Shown here: one piece after another, positions 26,229-35,552 of the stretch | Layout: the number at the start of each line of letters is the position of its first letter | Numbering within the stretch: position 1 is the stretch's first letter | Assembly: GCF_000422205.1 (NCBI RefSeq) | Contig: NZ_ATHV01000064.1 | Location: forward strand, 248,001-312,000 | Reading direction: 5' to 3' | DNA from: Desulfovibrio sp. X2 | GTDB taxonomy: Bacteria > Desulfobacterota > Desulfovibrionia > Desulfovibrionales > Desulfovibrionaceae | DNA length: 64,000 bases | Notes under the pieces: generated by a model | Told to the model about the DNA's origin: nothing | Databases searched by the model: none | The model's input: the letters and a program-made list of their open reading frames with translations, nothing else | Translations under genes and position numbers: made by a program

Positions 26229-27857
26229 TCACTTGGCGCCCCCGGCCGCCTGCCCGGCCGCCTGGCGGTAGAAGCCGCGCGCATCCGAGAGCAGCGCGGC
26301 GCGGGCCGCGGCGTGCGTGTACATCATGTGCCCGCCGTCGTAGTAGTCCGTGGTCAGGTTCCTGCCGAGCCCGCCCGGAAGGAAGAGGTGGCCGATGGTA
26401 TGGCGCGCCGCGAAATAGGGCGTGGCCAGGTCGTAGCGGCCCATGGCCCAGAAGACCTTCAGGTGCGGGTTCAGCACCAGGGCGCGGCGCAGCGCCCGCG
26501 AGACGTCCACGAAGCCCTGTCCGTCGTCCAGCCCGCTCTGGAAGTCCCAGGCGCTGTTCACCTTGCCGGACAGCGGCTCGTAGATCATGTCCGAGGAGAA
26601 CTTCAGCTCCTCGCGCAGATAGGCGTTGACGGCCCCGGCGAACGGACCGGAGAGGGAGTCGAGCGAGGGGTCGTAGGTCGGCCAGGGCGAGGCGGGGTCA
26701 GGGTCCGGTCCGGTCACCGTGGTGTCCATGCGTCCGAGCACGAGTCCCTTGTCGCGCAGAAGCTCCTTGCAGAACCGCCCCGGCCCCACGCGACCGTGCA
26801 GTCGGGACACCAGCTCCTCGGGCAGCCCGGTGTACTCCGCCTCCCGCTTGAAGACCGCGTCGCGCTCGGCCGCGGGCGCCTCCTCCCCCTCGTAGAGCAC
26901 GCGCAGGAAATCGTGCGTGCAGAAGGATTCGACCTCGGCCAGCAGCTGCGGAAGCGGCAGGGCCTGTAGCCGCGCGGAGAGCCGCCCGTGCTTCCAGGCC
27001 GTGGCCGCATAGGTCGGCAGGGCCACCACGTAGGGCAGGTCGTTTCCTTCCGTCCGCAGGACCGTGGCGTAGTCGAGGATGGGTGAGAGCAGCACGAGGC
27101 CCGAGAGCTCCGCGCCGTACGCCTCGTAGAGATGGGCCGAGAGGGCCGCGGCGCGCAGCGTGCCGTAGCTCTCGCCTGCCAGGAACTTGGGCGAGAGCCA
27201 GCGGTTGTTGCGCGACAGCCACAGGCGGACGAACTCGCCCATGGAGGAGAGGTCCTGCTTCACGCCCCAGAACTTGCGCTCGGCCGCGGCATCGTCCGGA
27301 ATGCCGCGCGAGAAGCCCGTGCCCACGGGGTCCACGAAGACGAGGTCGGTGAAGGCGAGCCACGTCTCGGGGTTGTCCGCGAGGCGGGCCGGGGGCGGGG
27401 GGGCCGAGCCGTCGCCCGGCAGGACCACGCGGCGCGGGCCGAGCACGCCGAGGTGCAGCCAGACCGAGGAGGAACCCGGGCCGCCGTTGAAGGCGAAGGT
27501 CACGGGACGGTCGGCCGGGCGCGCGCCGTCGAGGACGTAGGAGACGGAAAAGATGCGCGCCTTGGCCTTCTGCCCGGGCAGATCCACGTTCAGGAAGCAC
27601 GCCGTGGCCGTATAGCGCAGCTTGCCCGCGGGCGTGTCCACCACGTGGTGGGTGACGGAGCGCGTCTCCTCGGGCAGGGCGGACTGGGCCTCGCCCTTGG
27701 CGGAACCGCCCTGCTCCGCCTTGTCGGCGTGGCCGCCCGGAGCGGCCTCGGCGGCCGAACCCTCGACAGGAGCGGCGAAGAGGCACAGGGCGATGAGGAA
27801 GGCGACGAGCAGGACCACGACGGGCAGGGCGAAGGGCGCGTCCGGACGGCGCGGCAT
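26229..27857 (-). CDS. Exported S10-family serine carboxypeptidase-like protein
   Basis: 542 residues with a signal-anchor or signal peptide (LPVVVLLVAFLIALCLFAAP). The S10 hallmarks are present: FNGGPGSSSVWLH for the oxyanion region, the catalytic Ser in LAGESYGTLR (about 255), a late Asp region (AMGRYDLATP) and the catalytic His in YDGGHMMY. The ATG at 27857 has AAGGAGA 6 bases upstream. A bacterial periplasmic or secreted carboxypeptidase is predicted. The segment after the signal is Ala/Gly-rich and low complexity. Confidence 0.88.
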   Translation of the reverse strand: MPRRPDAPFALPVVVLLVAFLIALCLFAAPVEGSAAEAAPGGHADKAEQGGSAKGEAQSALPEETRSVTHHVVDTPAGKLRYTATACFLNVDLPGQKAKARIFSVSYVLDGARPADRPVTFAFNGGPGSSSVWLHLGVLGPRRVVLPGDGSAPPPPARLADNPETWLAFTDLVFVDPVGTGFSRGIPDDAAAERKFWGVKQDLSSMGEFVRLWLSRNNRWLSPKFLAGESYGTLRAAALSAHLYEAYGAELSGLVLLSPILDYATVLRTEGNDLPYVVALPTYAATAWKHGRLSARLQALPLPQLLAEVESFCTHDFLRVLYEGEEAPAAERDAVFKREAEYTGLPEELVSRLHGRVGPGRFCKELLRDKGLVLGRMDTTVTGPDPDPASPWPTYDPSLDSLSGPFAGAVNAYLREELKFSSDMIYEPLSGKVNSAWDFQSGLDDGQGFVDVSRALRRALVLNPHLKVFWAMGRYDLATPYFAARHTIGHLFLPGGLGRNLTTDYYDGGHMMYTHAAARAALLSDARGFYRQAAGQAAGGAK

Positions 27858-28055
27858 GGCTGTTCTCCTTGGGGCCGCGTCCGGATGGACGGGCGTTGCA
27901 TGAGCAGGCGCTTCATGGCGGATGTTCTGCACGGACCGGAGGTTCCCGTCCGGCAGGAAGGACAAGGCGTGTCGGTGGACATGCCTTCAGTATGTGCCGC
28001 GAAACAGCGGCGATGGCAAGGCGGGGGTGGCGAGCGGATGCTGACCGGACAGCGG

Positions 28056-28730
28056 TCAGGAGGCGGCTCCGGAGAGGATGGCGAGGGACGACGAGCAGCC
28101 CAGGCGGTCGGCCCCGGCCTCGAGCATGGCCCTGGCGTCCTCGAAGGTGCGGATGCCGCCCGAGGCCTTGACCGACACGTCCGGCCCGACCACGGCGCGC
28201 AGGAGTTCGACGTCCCCGACCGTGGCGCCGCCAGGGCCGAAGCCCGTGGAGGTCTTGACGAAGGCCGCGCCAGCCGCCTTGGCCAGGGCGGCCCCGATGA
28301 TCTTCTCGTCGCGCGAGAGCGCGGCGGTCTCGAGGATGACCTTGACCGCGAAGGGAGCGGCCGCCGCGACCACGGCCCCGATGTCCCGGGCCACGGCCGC
28401 GTGATCGCGGCCGCGAAGCGCGGCGAGGTTCACGACCATGTCCAGCTCGCGCGCCCCGGCGCCCACGGCCGCCAGGGCCTGGGACACCTTCTCGGACGTG
28501 GGCTCGAGCCCGGTGGGAAAGCCCACCACGGCCGCGACCAGCACCGGGCTGCCCGCAAGGAGCTTCGCGGCCCGGGCCACGTGCACGGGATAGACGCAGA
28601 CCGCCTTGAAGCCGTGTTCGAGCGCCTCGCGGCAGAGCTTCTCGATGGCCGCGGGCGAGGCCGAGAGGTCGAGCAGGGTGTGGTCGATACGGGCCGCGAG
28701 CGCGCGCGGGGTGAGGTCCTTCTGGTCCAT
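28056..28730 (-). CDS. deoC: Deoxyribose-phosphate aldolase
   Basis: 224 residues. Cleaves 2-deoxyribose 5-phosphate to acetaldehyde and glyceraldehyde 3-phosphate. The Schiff-base lysine lies in AAFVKTSTGFGPGGAT, with a second conserved lysine region VSVKASGGIRT, and the N-terminal RIDHTLLDL is conserved. AAGGAGA is upstream of the ATG at 28730. It is a single gene, with no other deo genes here; sppA is divergent. Confidence 0.93.
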   Translation of the reverse strand: MDQKDLTPRALAARIDHTLLDLSASPAAIEKLCREALEHGFKAVCVYPVHVARAAKLLAGSPVLVAAVVGFPTGLEPTSEKVSQALAAVGAGARELDMVVNLAALRGRDHAAVARDIGAVVAAAAPFAVKVILETAALSRDEKIIGAALAKAAGAAFVKTSTGFGPGGATVGDVELLRAVVGPDVSVKASGGIRTFEDARAMLEAGADRLGCSSSLAILSGAAS

Positions 28731-28851
28731 GCCCTCTCCTTACGCGCCGCGCCGTGCCTTGCCAAGCGGGGTCGATGTGATATGCTCCGGACAGCCGTGG
28801 CCTGTGCCGCGGCGACTTGCGGAAAAAACGAACCACCCGCCGGAGGTTTCC

Positions 28852-29865
28852 ATGCGGTCCTTCACTGCCACCGTTTCCGCGCGCGTTCCCGCCTGGGCGC
28901 GCTTCCTCGCCGTCGCCATGCTGGCGCTCGCCTGCGTCTCCTGCGCCCAGAAGCTCACCCTCTTCCCGGACTACACCGAGCCGCTGCAGGAATTCACCCT
29001 GCAGGGCGAGGGACAGGACAAGGTGCTGCTCGTTCCCGTGCGCGGCTTCATCGGCGAGGAGCCGGACAAGGGGGTCTTCGTCACCCGGCCCTCCACGGTG
29101 CAGGAGGTCGCCTCGCAGCTTCAGAAGGCGGAAAAGGACAAGGACGTGAAGGCCGTGATCCTGGTGGTCGACTCGCCGGGCGGATCGACCACGGCCTCGG
29201 ACATCGTCTACCACGAGCTCGCGCAGTTCAAGGCGAAGACCGGCGACAAGGTCGTCTCCTGCATGATGGGGCTCGCGGCCTCGGGCGGCTATTACGTCTC
29301 GCTCGCGGCCGACCGCATCGTGGCCCATCCGACCACGATCACGGGTTCCGTGGGGACCATCTTCCTGCAGCCGCGCATCTCCGGGCTCATGGACAAGATC
29401 GGCGTGGAGGTCGAGGCCTACAAGTCCGGCAAGGAGAAGGACATGGGCTCGCCCTTCCGCCCCGCCACGGCCGAGGAGAAGAAGCTCTTCCAGGAGCTCA
29501 TCGACGACATGAACTCGCGCTTCCTGGCCCTGGTCAAGGACCGCCGCCATCTGACGGACGAACAGCTGGCCTTCGTCGCCGACGCGCACGTCATGACCGC
29601 CTCGCAGGCCAAGGCCGCCGGGCTCGTGGACTCCATCGGCTTCATGCAGGACGCCATCGCCCAGGCCAAGTCGCTCGCCGGGCTGCCCGAGGACGCCAGG
29701 GTCGTGGCCTACCGCCGCACCGCCTACGCCGACGACAGCATCTACAACCCGGCCACCTCCTCGGTTCCGACCGGAAACATGAAGCTCGTGGACCTCGGCG
29801 CGGCGCAGGCCGCCCTGTCCATGCGGCCGGGCTTCTACTGGCTCTGGCTGCCCGAGACGCGCTAG
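28852..29865 (+). CDS. sppA: Signal peptide peptidase SppA-type lipoprotein
   Basis: 337 residues. Membrane-linked protease that degrades cleaved signal peptides. A lipobox-like stretch LALACVSC occurs at the end of the signal. The S49 core has VDSPGG, the nucleophile Ser in LAASGGYYVS and the general-base Lys in YKSGKEKDMGSPFR, the short bacterial form. The ATG at 28852 follows GGAGG. It is divergent to deoC and 68 bases before the PDO-thioredoxin reductase gene. Confidence 0.9.
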   Translation: MRSFTATVSARVPAWARFLAVAMLALACVSCAQKLTLFPDYTEPLQEFTLQGEGQDKVLLVPVRGFIGEEPDKGVFVTRPSTVQEVASQLQKAEKDKDVKAVILVVDSPGGSTTASDIVYHELAQFKAKTGDKVVSCMMGLAASGGYYVSLAADRIVAHPTTITGSVGTIFLQPRISGLMDKIGVEVEAYKSGKEKDMGSPFRPATAEEKKLFQELIDDMNSRFLALVKDRRHLTDEQLAFVADAHVMTASQAKAAGLVDSIGFMQDAIAQAKSLAGLPEDARVVAYRRTAYADDSIYNPATSSVPTGNMKLVDLGAAQAALSMRPGFYWLWLPETR

Positions 29866-29933
29866 CTCGGACCGCGCACCACACGAAGCACCACACGGCG
29901 CACCACACGGCGCGAAGCGAAGCGAGGAGCCGC

Positions 29934-31727
29934 ATGGGAATCTTTTCCAAGGACGATCCGAAGAACGACCCCAAAGACAACCCCAAGGGCGAACCCAAAA
30001 GCGGGCCCAAGAGCGGGAAGAAGCACCAGGCGCACGCGGGCAAAGGAGCGGGCAAGGGCGCGGCCGAGGCGGCAGGCGGGGACGACGAGTGGTTCATCCC
30101 CGAGGAGAGCCGCACCTACCTGGAGAAGCTCTTCGCCGGGCTGCGCTCGCCCGTGGCGCTTTGGCTCTTCACCAAGAAGGGACTGAACGACGAGTACAAC
30201 GAGTTCACGCACAAGTTCACCCGCGACCTCGCCCGTCTCACGGACAAGATCGAGATCACCGAGTTCGACCTCGGCGACACGGAGGCGAAGGAGCGGGGCA
30301 TCGAGGAATCGCCCACCCTGCTCGTGGCCCCGGACCGCTACGACATCCGTTTCACCGGCGCGCCCGCGGGCGAGGAAGGCCGCTCCCTCATCGAGGCCGT
30401 CGTCCTCTGCTCGCTCGGCGAGAGCGGCCTGCGCAAGACCTCGCGCGACCTGCTCGCCGAGCTGGACGAGAAGCGCCAAGTGCGCGTCTTCGTCAGCCCC
30501 ACCTGCCCCTACTGCCCGGGCCAGGTGGGCACGGCCGTGCGCACGGCCGTGGAGCGGCCGGAGCTCATAAGCGTGCAGGTGGTGGAGATCACCGAGAACC
30601 AGGGGCTCGCCCGGCGCTTCAACGTGGGCAGCGTGCCGCATACCGTGATCAACGACACCCTGCCCGTGCTGGGCCTCGAGCCCGAGGAGCGCTTCGTGGT
30701 CGAGCTGACCTCGCTCACCCCGGCCGAGGAGCTGCTGCTCTCGATCGGCCGCAAGGGCACAGGGGCGCCCGGAGGCCAGGAGGCCGTGGAGCGCGACGTG
30801 GTCATCGTGGGCGGCGGCCCGGCCGGGCTCACCGCGGCCATCTACGCCGAACGCGCCGGGCTGCGCTCCGTGGTGCTCGAGAAGAAGACCGTGGGCGGCC
30901 AGATCGCGGTCACGCCCATTGTGGAGAACTATCCCGGGATCATCGCCACGGCGGGCGGCAAGCTCGTGGAGCTCCTCTCCCAGCACGCGCGGGAGTACGT
31001 GGACATCCACGAGTTCGAGGAGGTCACGGAGATCAAGGTCGGCCGCAGCGTGGAAGTGGTCACGCCGCGCGCCCTGTACCGCTGCCGGGCGCTGATCCTG
31101 GCCACGGGCGCGCAGTGGAAGATGCTCGGCGTGCCCGGCGAGAAGGAATTCTACGGCAACGGCGTGTCGCACTGCGCCACCTGCGACGCCGCGCTCTACA
31201 AGGGCGGCAAGGTGGCCGTGGTGGGCGGCGGCAACACCGCCCTGACCGACGCGCTGTATCTCAGGAACCTCGGCGTGGACGTGACCATCGTGCACCGCCG
31301 CGCGGCCTTCCGGGCCCAGGAGTACCTGCAGAAGTCCGTGCAGCGCGAGTCCGTCCCCGTGCTCTGGAACACCCGGGTCACGTCCATGATGGGCAAGGAG
31401 AAGTTCGAGGGCCTGCGCCTGGAGAACACCCTGAGCGGCGAGACGAGCGAATTTTCGTGCGACGGGGTCTTCCTGGCCATCGGCGAGCGCTCCAACACGG
31501 TGCTGGCGCGCCAGGTCGGCCTCAGGATCGACGAGGACGGCAACATCGACGTGGACCGCGCCATGCGCACGAGCATCCCGCGCGTCTACGCGGCGGGCGA
31601 CGTGACCGGCGGCCTCCGCCAGATCGTCACGGCCGTGGGCGCGGGCGCCACGGCGGCCATGACCGCCTTCGAGGACCTGAAACGCTTCGAGACCGAGGAG
31701 CAGGAGGCGGAAAGCGCACCGGCCTGA
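29934..31727 (+). CDS. PDO-type thioredoxin fold fused to thioredoxin reductase
   Basis: 597-residue protein with an unusual layout. Residues 1-50 are a Lys/Pro/Gly-rich linker of low complexity (SKDDPKNDPKDNPKGEP). Residues 55-170 are a thioredoxin-like fold without a CxxC pair. Residues 180-290 are a second thioredoxin fold with CPYC (SPTCPYCPGQ). Residues about 300-590 are a thioredoxin reductase domain: GGGPAGLTAAIYAERAG (FAD), CATCDAALY (redox-active CxxC), GGGNTALTDALYL (NADPH) and GDVTGG. The order resembles AhpF, but the N-terminal folds look like a protein disulfide oxidoreductase. It could move electrons from NADPH to the CPYC site inside one chain. The ATG at 29934 follows GAGGAG. 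Confidence 0.88.
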   Translation: MGIFSKDDPKNDPKDNPKGEPKSGPKSGKKHQAHAGKGAGKGAAEAAGGDDEWFIPEESRTYLEKLFAGLRSPVALWLFTKKGLNDEYNEFTHKFTRDLARLTDKIEITEFDLGDTEAKERGIEESPTLLVAPDRYDIRFTGAPAGEEGRSLIEAVVLCSLGESGLRKTSRDLLAELDEKRQVRVFVSPTCPYCPGQVGTAVRTAVERPELISVQVVEITENQGLARRFNVGSVPHTVINDTLPVLGLEPEERFVVELTSLTPAEELLLSIGRKGTGAPGGQEAVERDVVIVGGGPAGLTAAIYAERAGLRSVVLEKKTVGGQIAVTPIVENYPGIIATAGGKLVELLSQHAREYVDIHEFEEVTEIKVGRSVEVVTPRALYRCRALILATGAQWKMLGVPGEKEFYGNGVSHCATCDAALYKGGKVAVVGGGNTALTDALYLRNLGVDVTIVHRRAAFRAQEYLQKSVQRESVPVLWNTRVTSMMGKEKFEGLRLENTLSGETSEFSCDGVFLAIGERSNTVLARQVGLRIDEDGNIDVDRAMRTSIPRVYAAGDVTGGLRQIVTAVGAGATAAMTAFEDLKRFETEEQEAESAPA

Positions 31728-31795
31728 ACGGAGACGGCGCCCTCCGAACCACGAGGACCACGGGGTCCGCAAGGCCCCCCAAGGAAAGACGAACG

Positions 31796-32146
31796 ATGAT
31801 CGAGGCCTATTCCTTCGGCTCCATGACCGTGGACGGCCGCGTCCTGCGGCGCGACCTGCTGCTCGTGGGCGGACGGGTTGTCGAGAACTGGTGGCGCGGC
31901 GAGGGGCATCTGCTGACCATCGGCGACCTCGGCGCGATCCTCGATGCGCCGGGCCCCTTGCCCGAGGTGCTGGTCGTCGGCACCGGCGCCCAGGGCGTCA
32001 TGCGGCTGGCAAAGGGGCTGGCCGAGGAGCTTGGGGCGCGCGGCATGGAACTCGTGGCCGAGCCCACGGGCCAGGCGTGGAAGACCTACGATTCCCTGCT
32101 CCGGGCCGGACGCTCCGTGGCCGGGGCCTTCCACCTCACCTGCTGA
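31796..32146 (+). CDS. Mth938-like (DUF498) domain protein
   Basis: 116 residues. The sequence IEAYSFGSMTVDGRVLRRDLLL, followed by VENWWRGEGHLLTIGDL and VLVVGTGAQGVMRL, is the Mth938/NDUFAF3 fold signature. The biochemical role in bacteria is unknown. AAGGAA precedes the ATG. It lies 68 bases past the PDO-thioredoxin reductase gene, likely in the same transcript. Confidence 0.85.
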   Translation: MIEAYSFGSMTVDGRVLRRDLLLVGGRVVENWWRGEGHLLTIGDLGAILDAPGPLPEVLVVGTGAQGVMRLAKGLAEELGARGMELVAEPTGQAWKTYDSLLRAGRSVAGAFHLTC

Positions 32147-32311
32147 GCGGCTCGGCCGCGCCGTCCTCGGCCCTGACCCCACGCGGACAGCCGGATAGCC
32201 CGCTCCTCGCGCGAACCGGCGCCGGTCGGCCCCGAGAGGAGCCCTCCACGCGATGGGGGCCGTCCCTCATCGAGCAGCGTTTCGATCTCGCTCGGGACTG
32301 AAGACGAAACA

Positions 32312-32339
32312 AGGCCGCGCGGCGTTCCGCGCGGCCTTG
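32312..32339. terminator. Perfect 12-bp hairpin between convergent genes
   Basis: AAGGCCGCGCGG-CGTT-CCGCGCGGCCTT. Neither strand has a strong T run beyond the CCTT end. It may stop transcripts from both sides. Confidence 0.55.
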
Positions 32340-32365
32340 CCGCTTTCCTCGGTATCCACCGCCCG

Positions 32366-34165
32366 CTAGGACTGCATTTCCTCGATGAGTTCCTTGAGCT
32401 TCCCGGCCTGCTCGGCCAGGTTCTGGATGGCCTCGGAGGCCTGGATCATGCCCTGGCTGGTCTCGGCCGTGATCTGGCTGATGTCCTCGATGGCCCGGCT
32501 GATCTCCTCGCTGGCCGCGGACTGCTGCTCCGCCGCCGTGGCGATGGAGCGCACGCCGTCCGTGGTCCCGCCCACGAAGCTGACGATCTCCTTCAGCGCC
32601 TGGCCCGAGGCGTTGGCGAGGCCGGTGGCGTCCTCGATGGTCTTGCCCGCCTCCTCCACGCTCTGGATGCTGCGCCGCGCCCCGCCCTGGATGGCGTCGA
32701 TGGACTGGCCCACCTCCTTGGTCGCGGCCATGGTCTTCTCGGCCAGCTTGCGCACCTCGTCGGCCACCACGGCGAAGCCGCGCCCGGCGTCTCCCGCCCG
32801 CGCCGCCTCGATCGCCGCGTTCAGCGCCAGGAGGTTGGTCTGGTCCGCGATGTCCGAAATGACGTCGAGGATGCGGCTGATGTCCTCGGCCTGCTTGCCC
32901 AGGCCCTGCATCTCGCCCTTGAGCGACTGGGCCTGCTCGTAGACGCGCTGGATGGCCTCCACGGCCCGGGCCACGACACTGGCCCCTTCGTTCGCCTTGG
33001 CACTGGCCTGGTCGGCGGTCTCCGCGGCCTTGCCGGAATTCTGCGCCACCTCGAGCACCGTGGCGTTCATCTCCTCCATGGCCGTGGCCGTCTCCGCGGT
33101 GCGGCGGCTCTGCACCTCCGCGCCCCGGCTCACGCTGTCCACCTGCCCGGCCAGGGCGGTGGCCGCATCGGCCACGGTCTCGGCCACGCCCCGGGCATCC
33201 GCCGCCACGTGGGTCAGCCGCGCCAGAAGCTCCTTGACCTTCCCTTCCTGCTCCCTGGCCGCGGCCAGGGCGTCCTCGGCCTGCTCCTTGGCGCGCGCGG
33301 CCTCCTCGCCCTTGCCCTTGGTCTCGAGCATCTTGCCGCGCAGGTTGCCGACCATGGACTCGATGGCGTCCTTCATCTCGCCGACCTCGGCCACGGAATC
33401 GCAGGCGCAGACCGCGTCCAGGTCGCCCTCGGCCACCTTCTCGGCGTAGCTCTTGACCCTGAGCAGCGGGCCGATCACGGCCCTGTTCGCGATGAGCCAG
33501 CCCACGACGATGCACAGCGCGAGGATAGCGGCGCTCACCCCGCCCGCCCTGAGCTCGGCGGCGGCGATATCCTGCTTGGCCCCGGCCAGGCTGTAGGTGA
33601 TCTTGAACGCGCCGTGGCGCTCGCCCACCTTCCAGCCCTCCTTGATCCCGCCCGTAATGTCGCGCGCGCCCCTGGGGTCGCCGTGGCAGGTCAGGCATTC
33701 CTTGGTCAGCTTGATGGAGCGGTAGTAGGTCACCGCGTCGTCGCTCACGATCAGCTTCTCGCCGATGTCCTTATCCCGGAACTCCTCGAGCACGGCCCTC
33801 TCCGCGGGCGTGGGCTCGTCGCGAGGATTGCGCGGGCTGATCTTGGGCACCCGGAAGGTGTAGCCGGCCTTCTCGGCCTGCATCTCGGCCATCTGGATGG
33901 CCGTGATAACCGGAATGGCCTCGATGATCTGGTCGGGGGGAATCTGGTCGAAGGGCTTGATGACGCCGAGCTCGAGCTTCTGGGCCATCTTCTCGCGCGC
34001 GGCCTCGGCCATGAGCACGATGGCCTTGCTCTTCTGGGTAATGGCCTCGATGCTCTGCCGCTTGATGGTCCGGTTCTCGAAGACCCCGGCGGCCACGGCC
34101 ACCAGGAACGGCCCGAGCGCTGCGATGAGCAGGATCTTCCACTTGAGGCTCAGCTTCTTGAACAT
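32366..34165 (-). CDS. Methyl-accepting chemotaxis protein with a c-type haem (DUF3365) sensor domain
   Basis: 599 residues. A first membrane segment ([19 protein letters not shown]) is followed by a periplasmic DUF3365/Tll0287-like domain (about 30-195) with [13 protein letters not shown] and a haem-attachment site [10 protein letters not shown] (CxxCH, about 165). A second membrane segment ([15 protein letters not shown]) leads to HAMP-like and signalling regions, with the methyl-accepting core [19 protein letters not shown]. So a redox- or ligand-sensing haem chemoreceptor is predicted. The 170-base upstream leader has a TATAAT on the minus strand at 34336-34341 but no good -35. Confidence 0.9.
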   Translation of the reverse strand: MFKKLSLKWKILLIAALGPFLVAVAAGVFENRTIKRQSIEAITQKSKAIVLMAEAAREKMAQKLELGVIKPFDQIPPDQIIEAIPVITAIQMAEMQAEKAGYTFRVPKISPRNPRDEPTPAERAVLEEFRDKDIGEKLIVSDDAVTYYRSIKLTKECLTCHGDPRGARDITGGIKEGWKVGERHGAFKITYSLAGAKQDIAAAELRAGGVSAAILALCIVVGWLIANRAVIGPLLRVKSYAEKVAEGDLDAVCACDSVAEVGEMKDAIESMVGNLRGKMLETKGKGEEAARAKEQAEDALAAAREQEGKVKELLARLTHVAADARGVAETVADAATALAGQVDSVSRGAEVQSRRTAETATAMEEMNATVLEVAQNSGKAAETADQASAKANEGASVVARAVEAIQRVYEQAQSLKGEMQGLGKQAEDISRILDVISDIADQTNLLALNAAIEAARAGDAGRGFAVVADEVRKLAEKTMAATKEVGQSIDAIQGGARRSIQSVEEAGKTIEDATGLANASGQALKEIVSFVGGTTDGVRSIATAAEQQSAASEEISRAIEDISQITAETSQGMIQASEAIQNLAEQAGKLKELIEEMQS

Positions 34166-34397
34166 GCTCTGCCCCCGGTCACACGCCCCGGCCGTGCGAC
34201 CCGGCGAGCGCCATCTGCGTCACGGCCGGGGACGATCCTCCGGCCGCGGGATAAGGGGACCCCCGGCAAGATGCGGCGCCGGGGATAATCCCCATCCCCC
34301 CGCGGATATTTCTACGCAGGAAGCAGAGCCGGACAATTATAGTTTGTCATGAGGAAGCGGGGGCGGGGCACCCGGGCGGCTGCCCCAGCAGAGGCCT

Positions 34398-35552
34398 CTA
34401 CACGGCGAGAAGCCCGGCGTAGAGCGCGGCGTGGTCCGCGACCATGCGCGGCAGGGAGAAGCGGGCCCGGCCGTGGGCGAAGACGCCGACGCGCGCGCGG
34501 CGAAGGTCCGACGGCGCCGCCAGGATCCGTGAGGCCCGCTCGGCCATGCCCCGCCAGTCGCCCGGCCGCACGAGAAAGCCGCTTTTGCCGTCCACTATCT
34601 GCTCCACGATGCCGCCCACGGCGAAGGAGAGCGTGGGCAGTCCCTCCGCCATGGCCTCGAGCACGATGAGCGGATGGTTGTCCGCCAAGGTGGGATAGAG
34701 CATGAGGTCGGCCGCGCGCATGAGCCGGGAGAGCCGCTCGGGCGGCAGGTAGGGCAGGCGCAGCAGGCCGTCCTCGCGGGCCACCTCCTCGCCCCCGGCC
34801 TGCACGAAAAGCGTGCCCGGCAGCCTCTGCGCCACGGCGGCGCGAAGCTCGGCCCAGCGGTGGCCGCCCTTGTACTGCGCCGCCTCGGCGCCGTGCGCCG
34901 CGAACAGGACCACGCGCGCGTCGTGCTCGATGCCGAAGGCGCGGCGGGCCTCGGCCCGCTCGGCCGGGCCGGGCGGGCTCGCGGGAAAGGGGACGCCGTT
35001 CGGCAGCACCCGGATGGCGAGCCCGTCCCCCAGGGATTCGAGGAACGGCGCGGCAAGGTCGCGCATCCAGCGCGAGGGCGCGAGCAGGAGGGGCGAGAGC
35101 CCGGCCAGGGCGGAAAGCTGCGCGGCCCGACGCGCCGTGCTGTCCGGGAAACCGCGCGGGCAGGGATCGGGGCAGCCCGAGTCGAGCCCGGCGCAGCCCA
35201 GGGGATAGGGGCAGCCGCCCGTGAACAGGCGGCAGTCGTGCAGCGTGAGGACGGCGCGCCCTCCCGCCCCGGCGCGGCCGAGGGCCGCGAGCAGCCCCGC
35301 CCAGTCGAGGCTCGCGTGCAGGTGGACGAGGGATCCGGCGGCGGCCGCCTCCGCGGCCTCCTGCGCCCCCGGACGCTCGGCCAGGCGGGCCGCGCCCGCC
35401 TCGCTCTCGGCCAGCTCGAAGGTGCGGCGGCACCTGGCGCCCTGCGCGGCGATTCCCCCGCAGAGGAGGTCTGCCACGCGCGCCGCGCCGCCCCTGGATT
35501 CCAGGAGGCTGTGCTGGACGATGCAAACCCCGGCGGGCAGGGAGGCGCTCAC
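34398..35552 (-). CDS. Glycosyltransferase family 4 protein
   Basis: 384 residues, GT-B fold. The C-terminal donor-site motif region reads LMLYPTLADNHPLIVLEAMAEG with the conserved acidic residue. The N-terminal part has a Cys-rich insertion (CRLFTGGCPYPLGCAGLDSG and on), found in a subset that acts on hydroxylated acceptors. The GTG at 35552 overlaps the stop codon of the upstream glycosyltransferase (GTGA), so the two are translationally coupled. Sugar and acceptor are unknown. Confidence 0.85.
   Translation of the reverse strand: MSASLPAGVCIVQHSLLESRGGAARVADLLCGGIAAQGARCRRTFELAESEAGAARLAERPGAQEAAEAAAAGSLVHLHASLDWAGLLAALGRAGAGGRAVLTLHDCRLFTGGCPYPLGCAGLDSGCPDPCPRGFPDSTARRAAQLSALAGLSPLLLAPSRWMRDLAAPFLESLGDGLAIRVLPNGVPFPASPPGPAERAEARRAFGIEHDARVVLFAAHGAEAAQYKGGHRWAELRAAVAQRLPGTLFVQAGGEEVAREDGLLRLPYLPPERLSRLMRAADLMLYPTLADNHPLIVLEAMAEGLPTLSFAVGGIVEQIVDGKSGFLVRPGDWRGMAERASRILAAPSDLRRARVGVFAHGRARFSLPRMVADHAALYAGLLAV

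Noticed and set aside
27132-31727. Plus-strand frame of about 1,500 codons containing the PDO-thioredoxin reductase.
   Set aside because: The true start at 29934 has a ribosome site; the upstream part is antisense to the S10 and deoC genes and shifts through sppA in another frame.
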